Below the pieces are notes generated by a model that saw only the letters and a list, made by a program, of their open reading frames with translations, searched no databases and had not been told where the DNA came from. This document shows positions 6,185 to 11,780 of a stretch of 11,780 nucleotides of DNA, piece after piece. The stretch is taken from contig JAHHSZ010000054.1 of the NCBI GenBank assembly GCA_020024915.1, forward strand, positions 1 through 11,780, read 5' to 3'. This DNA comes from Fusobacterium sp. (lineage in GTDB: Bacteria > Fusobacteriota > Fusobacteriia > Fusobacteriales > Fusobacteriaceae). The position numbers and the translations under genes are program-made. The first letter of the stretch is position 1. Every line of letters begins with the position of its first letter.

Positions 6185-7331
6185 TAAGATAACTTTGATT
6201 GCTTCTACCACTATGGGAGTAGAAAGTGTTGTAAAAGATGAATGCATAGCTTTAGGTTTTGATAATGTTAAAGCTTTTAATGGAAGAGTTGAATTTGATG
6301 GAACTGTTACTGATATAATCAAAGCCAATCTCCATTTGAGATGTGCTGATAGAGTATTTATAAAGATGGGTGAGTTTAAAGCTGTCACTTTTGAAGAGCT
6401 TTTTACTAGTATCAAAAGATTACCTTGGGGAGATATTATTGAAGAAAATGGCGAATTTCCTGTAAGTTGGGTAAGCTCTGTTAAATCCAAACTCTTCTCT
6501 AAATCCGATATACAAAAAATAACTAAAAAAGCTATTGTGGAGAAGTTAAAAGAGAAGTATGGTAAAAGTTATTTCTATGAAGATGGAGCTAAATTTGCAA
6601 TAAAAATTCAAGCTCATAATGATATTTTCCTTGTGATGATTGATACTAGTGGAGAACCCCTACACAAGAGAGGTTACAGAGCTATTAAGAATGAAGCTCC
6701 TATAAAAGAGACTATGGCTGCTGCCTTAATTCTATTATCAAAATGGAAAGGTGGGGAGCTACCTTTAGTAGATCCAATGTGTGGAACAGGTACTCTACTT
6801 ATTGAAGCGGCTATGATAGCTAGAAATATTGCTCCTGGAGCTAATAGGAACTTTGCTTGTGAAGATTGGAAACTTATCCCTGAAGATCAATGGATAGATG
6901 CAAGAGATGAAGCTTTTTCAATAGAAGATTATGATAAAGAGGTAAAAATCTATGGTTCTGATATTGACCCAAATACTATTGAAATTGCAAGAAAAAATAT
7001 ACAAAAAGCTGGAGTTGAAGATGATATCATTCTTGAGTGTCAAAACTTTTTGGATATGGAAAGAACTGAAGAGTATGGATCACTTATCACAAATCCACCA
7101 TATGGGGATAGACTTTTAGATGAAGAAGCTGTTGAAAGACTATATGGATTACTTGGAGATATATGTAGAATGAGAATTCCAAAATGGTCTTACTATATCA
7201 TCACATCTTACAAAAATTTTGAAAAAGCTTTTGGAAAAAAATCTACAAAAAATAGAAAATTATACAATGGTGGTATAGAGTGTCACTACTATCAATATTA
7301 TGGAGAAAGAAATGGAAAGAAAAGAGTATAA
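6177..7331 (+). CDS. THUMP-domain 23S rRNA (guanine-N2) methyltransferase, RlmL/YpsC type
   Basis: This protein matches the N-terminal methyltransferase part of E. coli RlmL (23S rRNA m2G2445) and the free-standing YpsC of Firmicutes, which are about 380-385 aa; this one is 384. The order is: ferredoxin-like plus THUMP RNA-binding region (about 1-155), the linker DTSGEPLHKRGYR (156-168), then a Rossmann methyltransferase with the SAM motif DPMCGTGTLLIEAA (199-212), an acidic SDIDP (261-265) and catalytic TNPPYG (305-310). NPPY is typical of methylation on a planar amino group. ATG 6177 lies inside the end of the permease gene and follows GAGGAG by 10 nt. An ATG at 6181 is in another frame. 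The 3' end overlaps the next gene. The exact target base is inferred from family only. Confidence 0.9.
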   Translation: MNDKITLIASTTMGVESVVKDECIALGFDNVKAFNGRVEFDGTVTDIIKANLHLRCADRVFIKMGEFKAVTFEELFTSIKRLPWGDIIEENGEFPVSWVSSVKSKLFSKSDIQKITKKAIVEKLKEKYGKSYFYEDGAKFAIKIQAHNDIFLVMIDTSGEPLHKRGYRAIKNEAPIKETMAAALILLSKWKGGELPLVDPMCGTGTLLIEAAMIARNIAPGANRNFACEDWKLIPEDQWIDARDEAFSIEDYDKEVKIYGSDIDPNTIEIARKNIQKAGVEDDIILECQNFLDMERTEEYGSLITNPPYGDRLLDEEAVERLYGLLGDICRMRIPKWSYYIITSYKNFEKAFGKKSTKNRKLYNGGIECHYYQYYGERNGKKRV

Positions 7332-7983
7332 TGAGTTACTAAAATTTTCTATTGAGGTTATACTTCAAATTTTTATAAAAATTAACAAAAAATTAGATGA
7401 ATTAAATAATAATGGAGAAAATTCAGCTGTTGAAATTTTAGAAAATGAAGTTATTCCAAAATATGAAAAACTTTTAAAGGGATTAAAAGCTGAAATTATT
7501 GAGGATAATCAAGAAATAACAATAGATAGTGAAAAAGTTCAAAATATAAATAAATATATTTCTGATATTATGAAGGAAAATAATTTAACCGAAGAGTTTA
7601 TCAATTCACAGATAAAAATTAGAGAAAATCTAAAAAATAACTCTGGAGCTGAAGTTGTAAAAAAACTTTTTGAATATGAGATAAAACAAATGAAAAATAC
7701 CAAATATAATCTTTTAAATAAAATCAATTTAGTATTAGAACGCGAGGAAAGGCTTAATACAAAACTAAAGAACGCTATACAGGAAGAGGAACAAATTGAA
7801 TATATTTACAAATTACAGCCTGTTCGTGAAAAGTATAGAGTCTTAGAAGAGAAAATTTTAAAAGTTCAAAAAAACATAGATGATATAAATAAAAGACTCA
7901 ACTCTCAGTGGTCTTATGAGATTTATGGAACAATTTCTAAAGATAAAATGCTAAATACTTATAATCAAACTATGAAAAAATAA
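7312..7983 (+). CDS. hypothetical coiled-coil protein
   Basis: A 223-aa, highly charged, helical protein that I do not recognise. It has no signal peptide, membrane helix or cysteine cluster. Stretches such as ENEVIPKYEKLLKGLKAE, and the region from about residue 130 to 195 (rich in E, K, L, I and Q), have heptad-like spacing, so one or two coiled coils are likely. I start at ATG 7312 because GGAG (7302-7305) lies 6 nt before it; an in-frame ATG at 7300 has no such site. It overlaps the methyltransferase gene by 20 nt and precedes the cyclophilin by 27 nt, so it is translated within the operon. A lineage-specific cytosolic structural or adaptor protein is possible, but nothing shows a function. 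Confidence 0.7.
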   Translation: MERKEYNELLKFSIEVILQIFIKINKKLDELNNNGENSAVEILENEVIPKYEKLLKGLKAEIIEDNQEITIDSEKVQNINKYISDIMKENNLTEEFINSQIKIRENLKNNSGAEVVKKLFEYEIKQMKNTKYNLLNKINLVLEREERLNTKLKNAIQEEEQIEYIYKLQPVREKYRVLEEKILKVQKNIDDINKRLNSQWSYEIYGTISKDKMLNTYNQTMKK

Positions 7984-8010
7984 GAAAATATGTTAGAATG
8001 TGGAGGAGCT

Positions 8011-8652
8011 ATGAAATTTTTAAAAATAGTTGTTCTCTTGCTTATAATAGCTGGAGGATTTTATTACCAAGCTCATAAGAGAGCTGGTAAGCCGTTAAAC
8101 GTTAAGGAGGGAAACATAGTGAAAAATGTAGTATTAAATGCTAAAATAAAAACTACTAAAGGAGATATTAATTTAAAATTATTCCCAGAGGTTGCACCAA
8201 TGACTGTCACAAACTTTGTATATCTATCTAAAAAAGGATATTACAATGGATTGAAATTCCATAGAGTGATTCCTGATTTTATGATTCAAGGAGGAGATCC
8301 TACTGGAACAGGTGCTGGTGGACCAGGATACCAGTTTGGTGATGAATTTAAAGAGGGAGTAGTATTTGATAGAAAAGGTTTGTTAGCTATGGCTAATGCT
8401 GGACCTAATACAAATGGCTCTCAGTTTTTTATAACTCATGTGCCTACTGATTGGTTAAACTATAAACACACAATCTTTGGTGAAGTTCTATCTCCTGAAG
8501 ATCAAAAAGTTGTAGATAGTATTGCACAAGGAGATATTATAGAAACTATTGAAATTACTGGTGATGTAGATGCTTTCTTAGCAACTCAAGCTGAACTTGT
8601 AAAAAACATAGATGATATATTAGCTCAAACTATGCCTAACTTAAAAAAATAA
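8011..8652 (+). CDS. cyclophilin-type peptidyl-prolyl isomerase with N-terminal membrane anchor or signal
   Basis: The protein catalyses cis-trans isomerisation of prolyl peptide bonds. Residues 1-20 (MKFLKIVVLLLIIAGGF onward) form a signal anchor or signal peptide without a lipobox, placing it at the membrane or in the periplasm. The cyclophilin domain covers about residues 41-175 with FHRVIPDFMIQGGDP (83-97, catalytic Arg85), AMANAGPNTNGSQFFI (126-141) and Trp148 in TDWLNYKHTIFG. A helical tail follows (about 180-213). I start at ATG 8011, 4 nt after GGAGG; an in-frame ATG at 7990 has no ribosome site. A second strong ribosome site lies inside the gene (see the separate entry), allowing a 178-aa cytosolic form. 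It is the last gene of the operon, 36 nt before a terminator. Confidence 0.92.
   Translation: MKFLKIVVLLLIIAGGFYYQAHKRAGKPLNVKEGNIVKNVVLNAKIKTTKGDINLKLFPEVAPMTVTNFVYLSKKGYYNGLKFHRVIPDFMIQGGDPTGTGAGGPGYQFGDEFKEGVVFDRKGLLAMANAGPNTNGSQFFITHVPTDWLNYKHTIFGEVLSPEDQKVVDSIAQGDIIETIEITGDVDAFLATQAELVKNIDDILAQTMPNLKK
8104..8121 (+). promoter_or_regulatory. internal ribosome binding site and in-frame GTG start within the cyclophilin gene
   Basis: AAGGAGG (8104-8110) lies 8 nt before GTG (8119-8121), which is codon 37 of the cyclophilin frame. Starting here would give a protein beginning MKNVVLNAK that lacks the membrane segment but keeps the whole catalytic domain. The site is better than many true sites in this window. 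Whether it is used is inference. Confidence 0.55.
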
Positions 8653-8688
8653 TGTATTTTTAAGTTAAAATTAAATAGTTAATCTATT

Positions 8689-8747
8689 AAAAGGAAAAAG
8701 TTACTTCTAGTGGCTGATGCTTATTAGAATAATCTTTTTCCTTTTTT
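8689..8747 (+). terminator. terminator of the pncB-cyclophilin operon
   Basis: AAAAGGAAAAAG (8689-8700) pairs with CTTTTTCCTTTT (8734-8745) over 12 bp, and TT follows. Inside, TTCTA pairs with TAGAA and TTA with TAA, with single-base bulges, giving a long hairpin closed by a 15-nt loop. This region between 8653 and 8833 holds only this hairpin and the lepA promoter. Confidence 0.8.
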
Positions 8748-8767
8748 CATCTCTAAGTAAAAAAATA

Positions 8768-8796
8768 TTGTATTTTTTTGTATTATCTTTTATAAT
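8768..8796 (+). promoter_or_regulatory. lepA promoter
   Basis: TTGTAT (8768-8773), a 17-bp spacer and a perfect TATAAT (8791-8796). The start would be near 8803, giving a leader of about 30 nt ending in AGGAGG (8823-8828), 5 nt before the lepA ATG. Placed just after the upstream terminator, it makes lepA a separate unit. Confidence 0.75.
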
Positions 8797-8833
8797 ATTA
8801 TGTGAATAAATAGATTTAGATTAGGAGGTAGTA

Positions 8834-10636
8834 ATGTTACAAAAACATAAAAGAAACTTCTCTATCATTGCACATATAGATCATGGAAAGTCAACTATTG
8901 CAGATAGACTACTTGAATATACTGGTGCTGTTTCTAAAAGAGAGATGAAGGAACAACTTCTTGACTCTATGGATTTAGAGAGAGAGAAGGGAATAACTAT
9001 AAAAGCTCAAGCAGTAACTCTATACTACAAAGCAAAAGATGGAATAGAGTATGAGTTAAACTTGATTGATACTCCAGGACATGTGGACTTTATCTATGAG
9101 GTTTCAAGATCTCTATCAGCTTGTGAAGGGGCTCTACTTGTTGTAGATGCTGCTCAAGGAGTAGAGGCACAAACTCTTGCCAATGTGTATTTAGCAATTG
9201 AAAATAACCTTGAGATTGTTCCTGTTATCAACAAAATAGATCTTCCTGCTGCTGATCCAGATAAGGTAAAATTAGAGATAGAAGATGTAATTGGTTTACC
9301 TGCTGATGACGCTGTTATGTGTTCAGGTAAAACTGGAATTGGTATTGAGGAGCTATTAGAAGCAATAATTCAGAGAGTTCCTGCTCCTGAGTATGATGAA
9401 GAAGCTCCTCTAAAAGCTTTAATATTCGACTCTAAATTTGACGATTATAGAGGGGTAATTACATATGTTAAAGTTTTAGATGGTTGTATTAAAAAAGGAG
9501 ATAAAATTAGAATTTGGTCAACTGAAAAAGATTTTGATGTCTTAGAAGTTGGGGTATTCTCTCCTACTATGAAACCTCAAAACGAACTTACTTCTGGTTC
9601 AGTTGGTTATATAATCACAGGAGTTAAAACTATTCATGATACTAGAGTTGGAGACACTATCACACATACTAATAGACCTTGTATCTTCCCATTAGAAGGA
9701 TTTAAACCTGCTCAATCAATGGTATTTGCTGGAGTTTATCCACTATTTACTGATGATTATGAAGATTTGAGAGAAGCTTTAGAAAAATTACAACTTAATG
9801 ATGCTTCACTTACATTTGTTCCTGAAACTTCAATAGCTCTAGGATTTGGATTCAGATGTGGATTCTTAGGATTATTACATATGGAAATTATTGTTGAAAG
9901 ACTTAGAAGAGAGTACAATATAGATCTTATCTCTACTACTCCTTCAGTTGAATATAGGGTAAATATGGAAAATCAAGAGGTCTTAGTTATTGATAACCCT
10001 TGTGAATTCCCAGATGGTGGAAGAGGTAGAATGTCTGTTGAAGAGCCATTTATAAGAGGTAAGGTAATTGTTCCTAAAGATTATGTCGGTAACGTAATGG
10101 AACTATGTCAAGAGAAGAGAGGAATATTTATCAGTATGGATTTCATTGATGAAAATAGATCAATGTTAACTTATGAACTTCCTCTTGCTGAGATCGTTAT
10201 AGATTTCTATGATAAACTTAAATCAAGAACTAAGGGATATGCTTCGTTCGAATATGAATTGGTTGGATATAAAGAATCTGATCTTGTAAAAGTTGATATA
10301 CTTGTTTCTGGTAAACCTGTAGATGCCTTCTCATTTATAGCTCACAAAGATGGTGCTTATAGTAGAGGTAGAGCAATCTGTGAAAAATTAAAAGAGGTTA
10401 TCCCTAGACAACAATTTGAAATCCCTATCCAAGCTGCTCTAGGAGCAAAAGTTATAGCTAGAGAAACTATAAAAGCTTATAGAAAGAACGTTATAGCTAA
10501 ATGCTATGGTGGAGATATTACAAGAAAGAAAAAACTTCTTGAAAAACAAAAAGAAGGAAAGAAAAGAATGAAGAGCATAGGAAATGTTGAAATTCCTCAA
10601 GAGGCTTTCGTTTCTGTATTAAAATTGAATGATTAA
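8834..10636 (+). CDS. lepA: elongation factor 4 (LepA), ribosomal back-translocase GTPase
   Basis: LepA is a ribosome-bound translational GTPase, thought to rescue or reset stalled or mistranslocated ribosomes and to help initiation and 30S assembly. The GTPase domain shows G1 AHIDHGKST (13-21), a G2 region at EREKGITIKAQ (49-59), G3 DTPGH (79-83), G4 NKID (133-136) and a G5-like CSGKTG. Domain II and the two EF-G-like domains follow (FGFRCGFLGLLHMEI is typical). The LepA-specific C-terminal domain is complete, with AYRKNVIAKCYGGDITRKKK and IGNVEIPQEAF. The 600-aa length is exactly usual. ATG 8834 follows AGGAGG by 5 nt. It has its own promoter and terminator. Nothing is odd. Confidence 0.98.
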   Translation: MLQKHKRNFSIIAHIDHGKSTIADRLLEYTGAVSKREMKEQLLDSMDLEREKGITIKAQAVTLYYKAKDGIEYELNLIDTPGHVDFIYEVSRSLSACEGALLVVDAAQGVEAQTLANVYLAIENNLEIVPVINKIDLPAADPDKVKLEIEDVIGLPADDAVMCSGKTGIGIEELLEAIIQRVPAPEYDEEAPLKALIFDSKFDDYRGVITYVKVLDGCIKKGDKIRIWSTEKDFDVLEVGVFSPTMKPQNELTSGSVGYIITGVKTIHDTRVGDTITHTNRPCIFPLEGFKPAQSMVFAGVYPLFTDDYEDLREALEKLQLNDASLTFVPETSIALGFGFRCGFLGLLHMEIIVERLRREYNIDLISTTPSVEYRVNMENQEVLVIDNPCEFPDGGRGRMSVEEPFIRGKVIVPKDYVGNVMELCQEKRGIFISMDFIDENRSMLTYELPLAEIVIDFYDKLKSRTKGYASFEYELVGYKESDLVKVDILVSGKPVDAFSFIAHKDGAYSRGRAICEKLKEVIPRQQFEIPIQAALGAKVIARETIKAYRKNVIAKCYGGDITRKKKLLEKQKEGKKRMKSIGNVEIPQEAFVSVLKLND

Positions 10637-10641
10637 TATTT

Positions 10642-10673
10642 TAGGGACTGTAGATCTACAGTCCCTATTTTTT
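10642..10673 (+). terminator. lepA terminator, perfect palindrome
   Basis: TAGGGACTGTA (10642-10652) and its exact complement (10657-10667) form an 11-bp stem with loop GATC, followed by six T's. It starts 6 nt after the lepA stop. On the other strand the hairpin is followed by AAAATATT, not a T run, so it is a poor terminator for the convergent gene. Confidence 0.92.
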
Positions 10674-10676
10674 CAA

Positions 10677-11222
10677 TTATATGTCTTTATTTTGCTCTAA
10701 ACTGTTATAAAAATTTTTTTTCCATTTTCTTATCTTTGTTCTAAATGTCCCAAAAGGAGCTACTGTATTGATATGAATGAATTTATATACTTCCCATACT
10801 GCTGTTTTTGTGGCTTCATCTGCCCATACTCTTTGATGTGGCTTAAATAATTCATCATTTGACATAGAATCTATCATTTTATACATGTTTTCTATATTTT
10901 TATCTAAAAGAAGCTTTAATTGTGCCAATGAAAGAAAAGCATATTCTTCATTAAACCAATTATACAAATCCCCTAATTGATTCCACTTAAATTTATCTGA
11001 TGGAGTTTTTACTTTTAAACCAGCTTTTTCATCCTTTTCCCAGTTCAAAATTAAAGTTGTCCACCCTACCTGATACGCAAGATTTTCAGCAGGTGTTCTA
11101 TCAACCTCTTCACACCTTGAATCTTTTAAATCATTTGGTATATTATCAAATTCAGCAATATATTTTTTATAATACTTATCAATTTCTTTTTTTAATTCTT
11201 CTTTATTCTCATATGTTCTCAA
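10677..11222 (-). CDS. ClbS/DfsB family four-helix-bundle protein (DUF1706)
   Basis: A 181-aa protein of the family containing ClbS, the colibactin self-resistance protein (a cyclopropane hydrolase), and DfsB. Family features seen: the N-terminal RTYENKEELKKEIDKYY, YQVGWTTLILNWEKDEKAG (about 50-70), FKWNQLGDLYNWF (about 77-89), SNDELF (about 121-126) and the C-terminal NTVAPFGTFRTKIRKWKK. Most members are of unknown function and occur in bacteria that make no colibactin, so a resistance role is not shown. I start at TTG 11222-11220, 6 nt after GGGGAG; a TTG at 11228 touches that site directly and is unlikely. The gene is convergent with lepA and alone on its strand downstream of a terminator. 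It may be accessory; related copies often move between gut anaerobes (inference). Confidence 0.85.
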   Translation of the reverse strand: MRTYENKEELKKEIDKYYKKYIAEFDNIPNDLKDSRCEEVDRTPAENLAYQVGWTTLILNWEKDEKAGLKVKTPSDKFKWNQLGDLYNWFNEEYAFLSLAQLKLLLDKNIENMYKMIDSMSNDELFKPHQRVWADEATKTAVWEVYKFIHINTVAPFGTFRTKIRKWKKNFYNSLEQNKDI

Positions 11223-11305
11223 TGCCAACTCCCCTTTACAAATATATTTTATGGATATCTTAAAATTCCTACTAATACTGTTAGTTTATCTAGCTGATAC
11301 ACTTC

Positions 11306-11337
11306 GTTTTTATTCTCTTTCTTAATTAGAGTGGTGT
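11306..11337 (-). repeat. divergent repeat copy 3, upstream of the ClbS-like gene
   Basis: On the minus strand, ACACCACTCTAATTAAGAAA and the following 12 bases match copy 1 (11745-11775) at about 26 of 31 positions with one gap. It lies in the 159-nt gap 11223-11381, which otherwise holds only the terminator at 11347-11374; I see no clear promoter for the ClbS-like gene. Confidence 0.5.
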
Positions 11338-11346
11338 AAAACTAAT

Positions 11347-11374
11347 AAAAAAACTACCCCTAAATTGAAGTAGT
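11347..11374 (-). terminator. terminator downstream of the broken small exported-protein gene
   Basis: On the minus strand, ACTACTTC (11374-11367) pairs with GGGGTAGT (11360-11353), 8 bp with two G-U pairs, loop AATTTA, followed by a run of T's to 11347. It begins 7 nt after the broken gene's restored stop. Its 5' half is copy 2 of the local repeat (TTAAGACTACTTCAATTTAG). Confidence 0.8.
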
Positions 11375-11381
11375 CTTAAAT

Positions 11382-11721
11382 CTATTTAACATTTTTCTTT
11401 TCCTCTTCTACCCATAATCTAAATGCTTGAACTATTACTTTTAATTCCATCATATTTGCTTTAGTTTCGTGTGTTATTTCTTTCTTATGTTCTGTAAGAA
11501 CATGGTTTACATACTCTTCACTTTCTTCTTCTACTTAAAGTAATTTCACCTGTACTCAATGCTAAATCATCTAAACCTCCCTCTTTTAATTTAAATGTTC
11601 TAGTTATTGCATCCTTGTTCTCTACATAAATTCTTAAGGCTGAATATGTATCATAATCAACCCCTAAACAAGCTATTGCTAAATTACTAACTATTACTAA
11701 ACAAACTAAAACTTTTTTCAT
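11382..11721 (-). pseudogene. small exported protein or lipoprotein gene broken by a one-base frameshift
   Basis: ATG 11721 follows GAGG by 8 nt and opens a frame that stops at TGA (11520-11518) after 67 codons. The next frame continues at once as VEEESEEYVNHVLTEHKKEI and runs to TAG at 11384-11382. The total span is 340 nt, one base more than 113 codons, so one extra base in the A/G-rich tract at 11521-11536 explains the break and restores a 112-aa protein. The N-terminus MKKVLVCLVIVSNLAIAC is a signal peptide; AIAC could be a weak lipobox or an AxA cleavage site. The rest is a charged, helical, mature part of unknown function. The restored stop lies 7 nt before a good terminator, supporting the reconstruction. 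A sequencing error is possible. I do not recognise the family. Confidence 0.65.
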
Positions 11722-11744
11722 TTTCTTTTCCTCTTCTTATTTCT

Positions 11745-11775
11745 GTTTTAGTCTCCTTCTAAATTGGAGTGGTCT
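11745..11775 (-). repeat. divergent repeat copy 1, upstream of the broken exported-protein gene
   Basis: On the minus strand, TTAAGACCACTCCAATTTAG (extending slightly upstream) matches copy 2, inside the terminator at 11347-11374, at 18 of 20 bases. It also matches copy 3 (11306-11337) over its full length. It may be the decayed terminator of a paralogous gene just outside the window. Confidence 0.5.
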
Positions 11776-11780
11776 TAAGC

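Noticed and set aside
5392..6490. Minus-strand open frames inside the permease and methyltransferase genes
   Set aside because: They are antisense shadows of clearly conserved proteins, without starts supported by ribosome sites.
7990..8010. ATG at 7990 as the cyclophilin start
   Set aside because: It has no ribosome site and adds MLECGGA before a typical signal sequence; GGAGG serves ATG 8011.
10642..10673. lepA palindrome as a bidirectional terminator or an inverted-repeat recombination site
   Set aside because: Only the plus strand has a T run after the stem, and the position right after lepA fits a simple one-way terminator.
11000..11263. Plus-strand frame opposite the ClbS-like gene
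   Set aside because: It is antisense to a family-conserved frame and has no ribosome site or recognisable product.
11518..11721. A complete 67-aa lipoprotein gene
   Set aside because: Its last five residues (SRRRK) come from the tract where the neighbouring frame takes over and continues for 50 residues to a stop next to a terminator, so the short form is better read as frameshifted.
1..11780. CRISPR arrays, insertion sequences, tRNA or rRNA genes
   Set aside because: No regular direct-repeat arrays, transposase frames or tRNA/rRNA-like segments were seen.

Overview
The window is AT-rich (roughly 70% A+T). It has strong AGGAGG-type ribosome binding sites, AGA-dominated arginine codons and U-tract terminators. 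Gene content and protein style (Clostridium-type Psd, GrdX-like remnant, LepA, ClbS-like protein) suggest a Fusobacterium or close relative; this is an inference without any database search.

Left part (1-1404, minus strand): the start of carB, then carA. Upstream is a 227-nt leader with a consensus sigma70 promoter (TTGACA-17-TATAAT), a 42-codon U-rich leader ORF with a good ribosome binding site, and a hairpin plus U8 terminator that swallows the leader stop codon. This looks like pyrBI-type transcriptional attenuation of carbamoyl-phosphate synthesis. CarA itself lacks its glutaminase catalytic residues (Cys to Val, His to Met, Glu to Asp), so the complex may use free ammonia.

Region 1405-2243: a truncated GrdX-like ORF on the plus strand runs head-on into the 3' end of dtd (D-aminoacyl-tRNA deacylase, minus strand). 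The junction looks like an old deletion.

Region 2244-8652: a tight plus-strand gene string of pncB, psd, a NusG-domain-II membrane protein, an AI-2E-family permease, an RlmL/YpsC-type rRNA methyltransferase, an unknown coiled-coil protein and an anchored cyclophilin. Gaps are 27 nt or less, with two overlaps, so it is probably one operon. It ends in a long hairpin terminator at 8689-8747. The cyclophilin has a strong internal ribosome binding site and an in-frame GTG, suggesting a second, cytosolic form.

Region 8754-10673: monocistronic lepA with its own promoter and a perfect palindromic terminator.

Region 10677-11780 (minus strand): a ClbS/DfsB-family protein with a TTG start, then a small secreted protein or lipoprotein gene broken by a one-base frameshift. 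A short divergent repeat recurs three times around these genes, suggesting local duplication. This end looks like accessory DNA; the rest is housekeeping.
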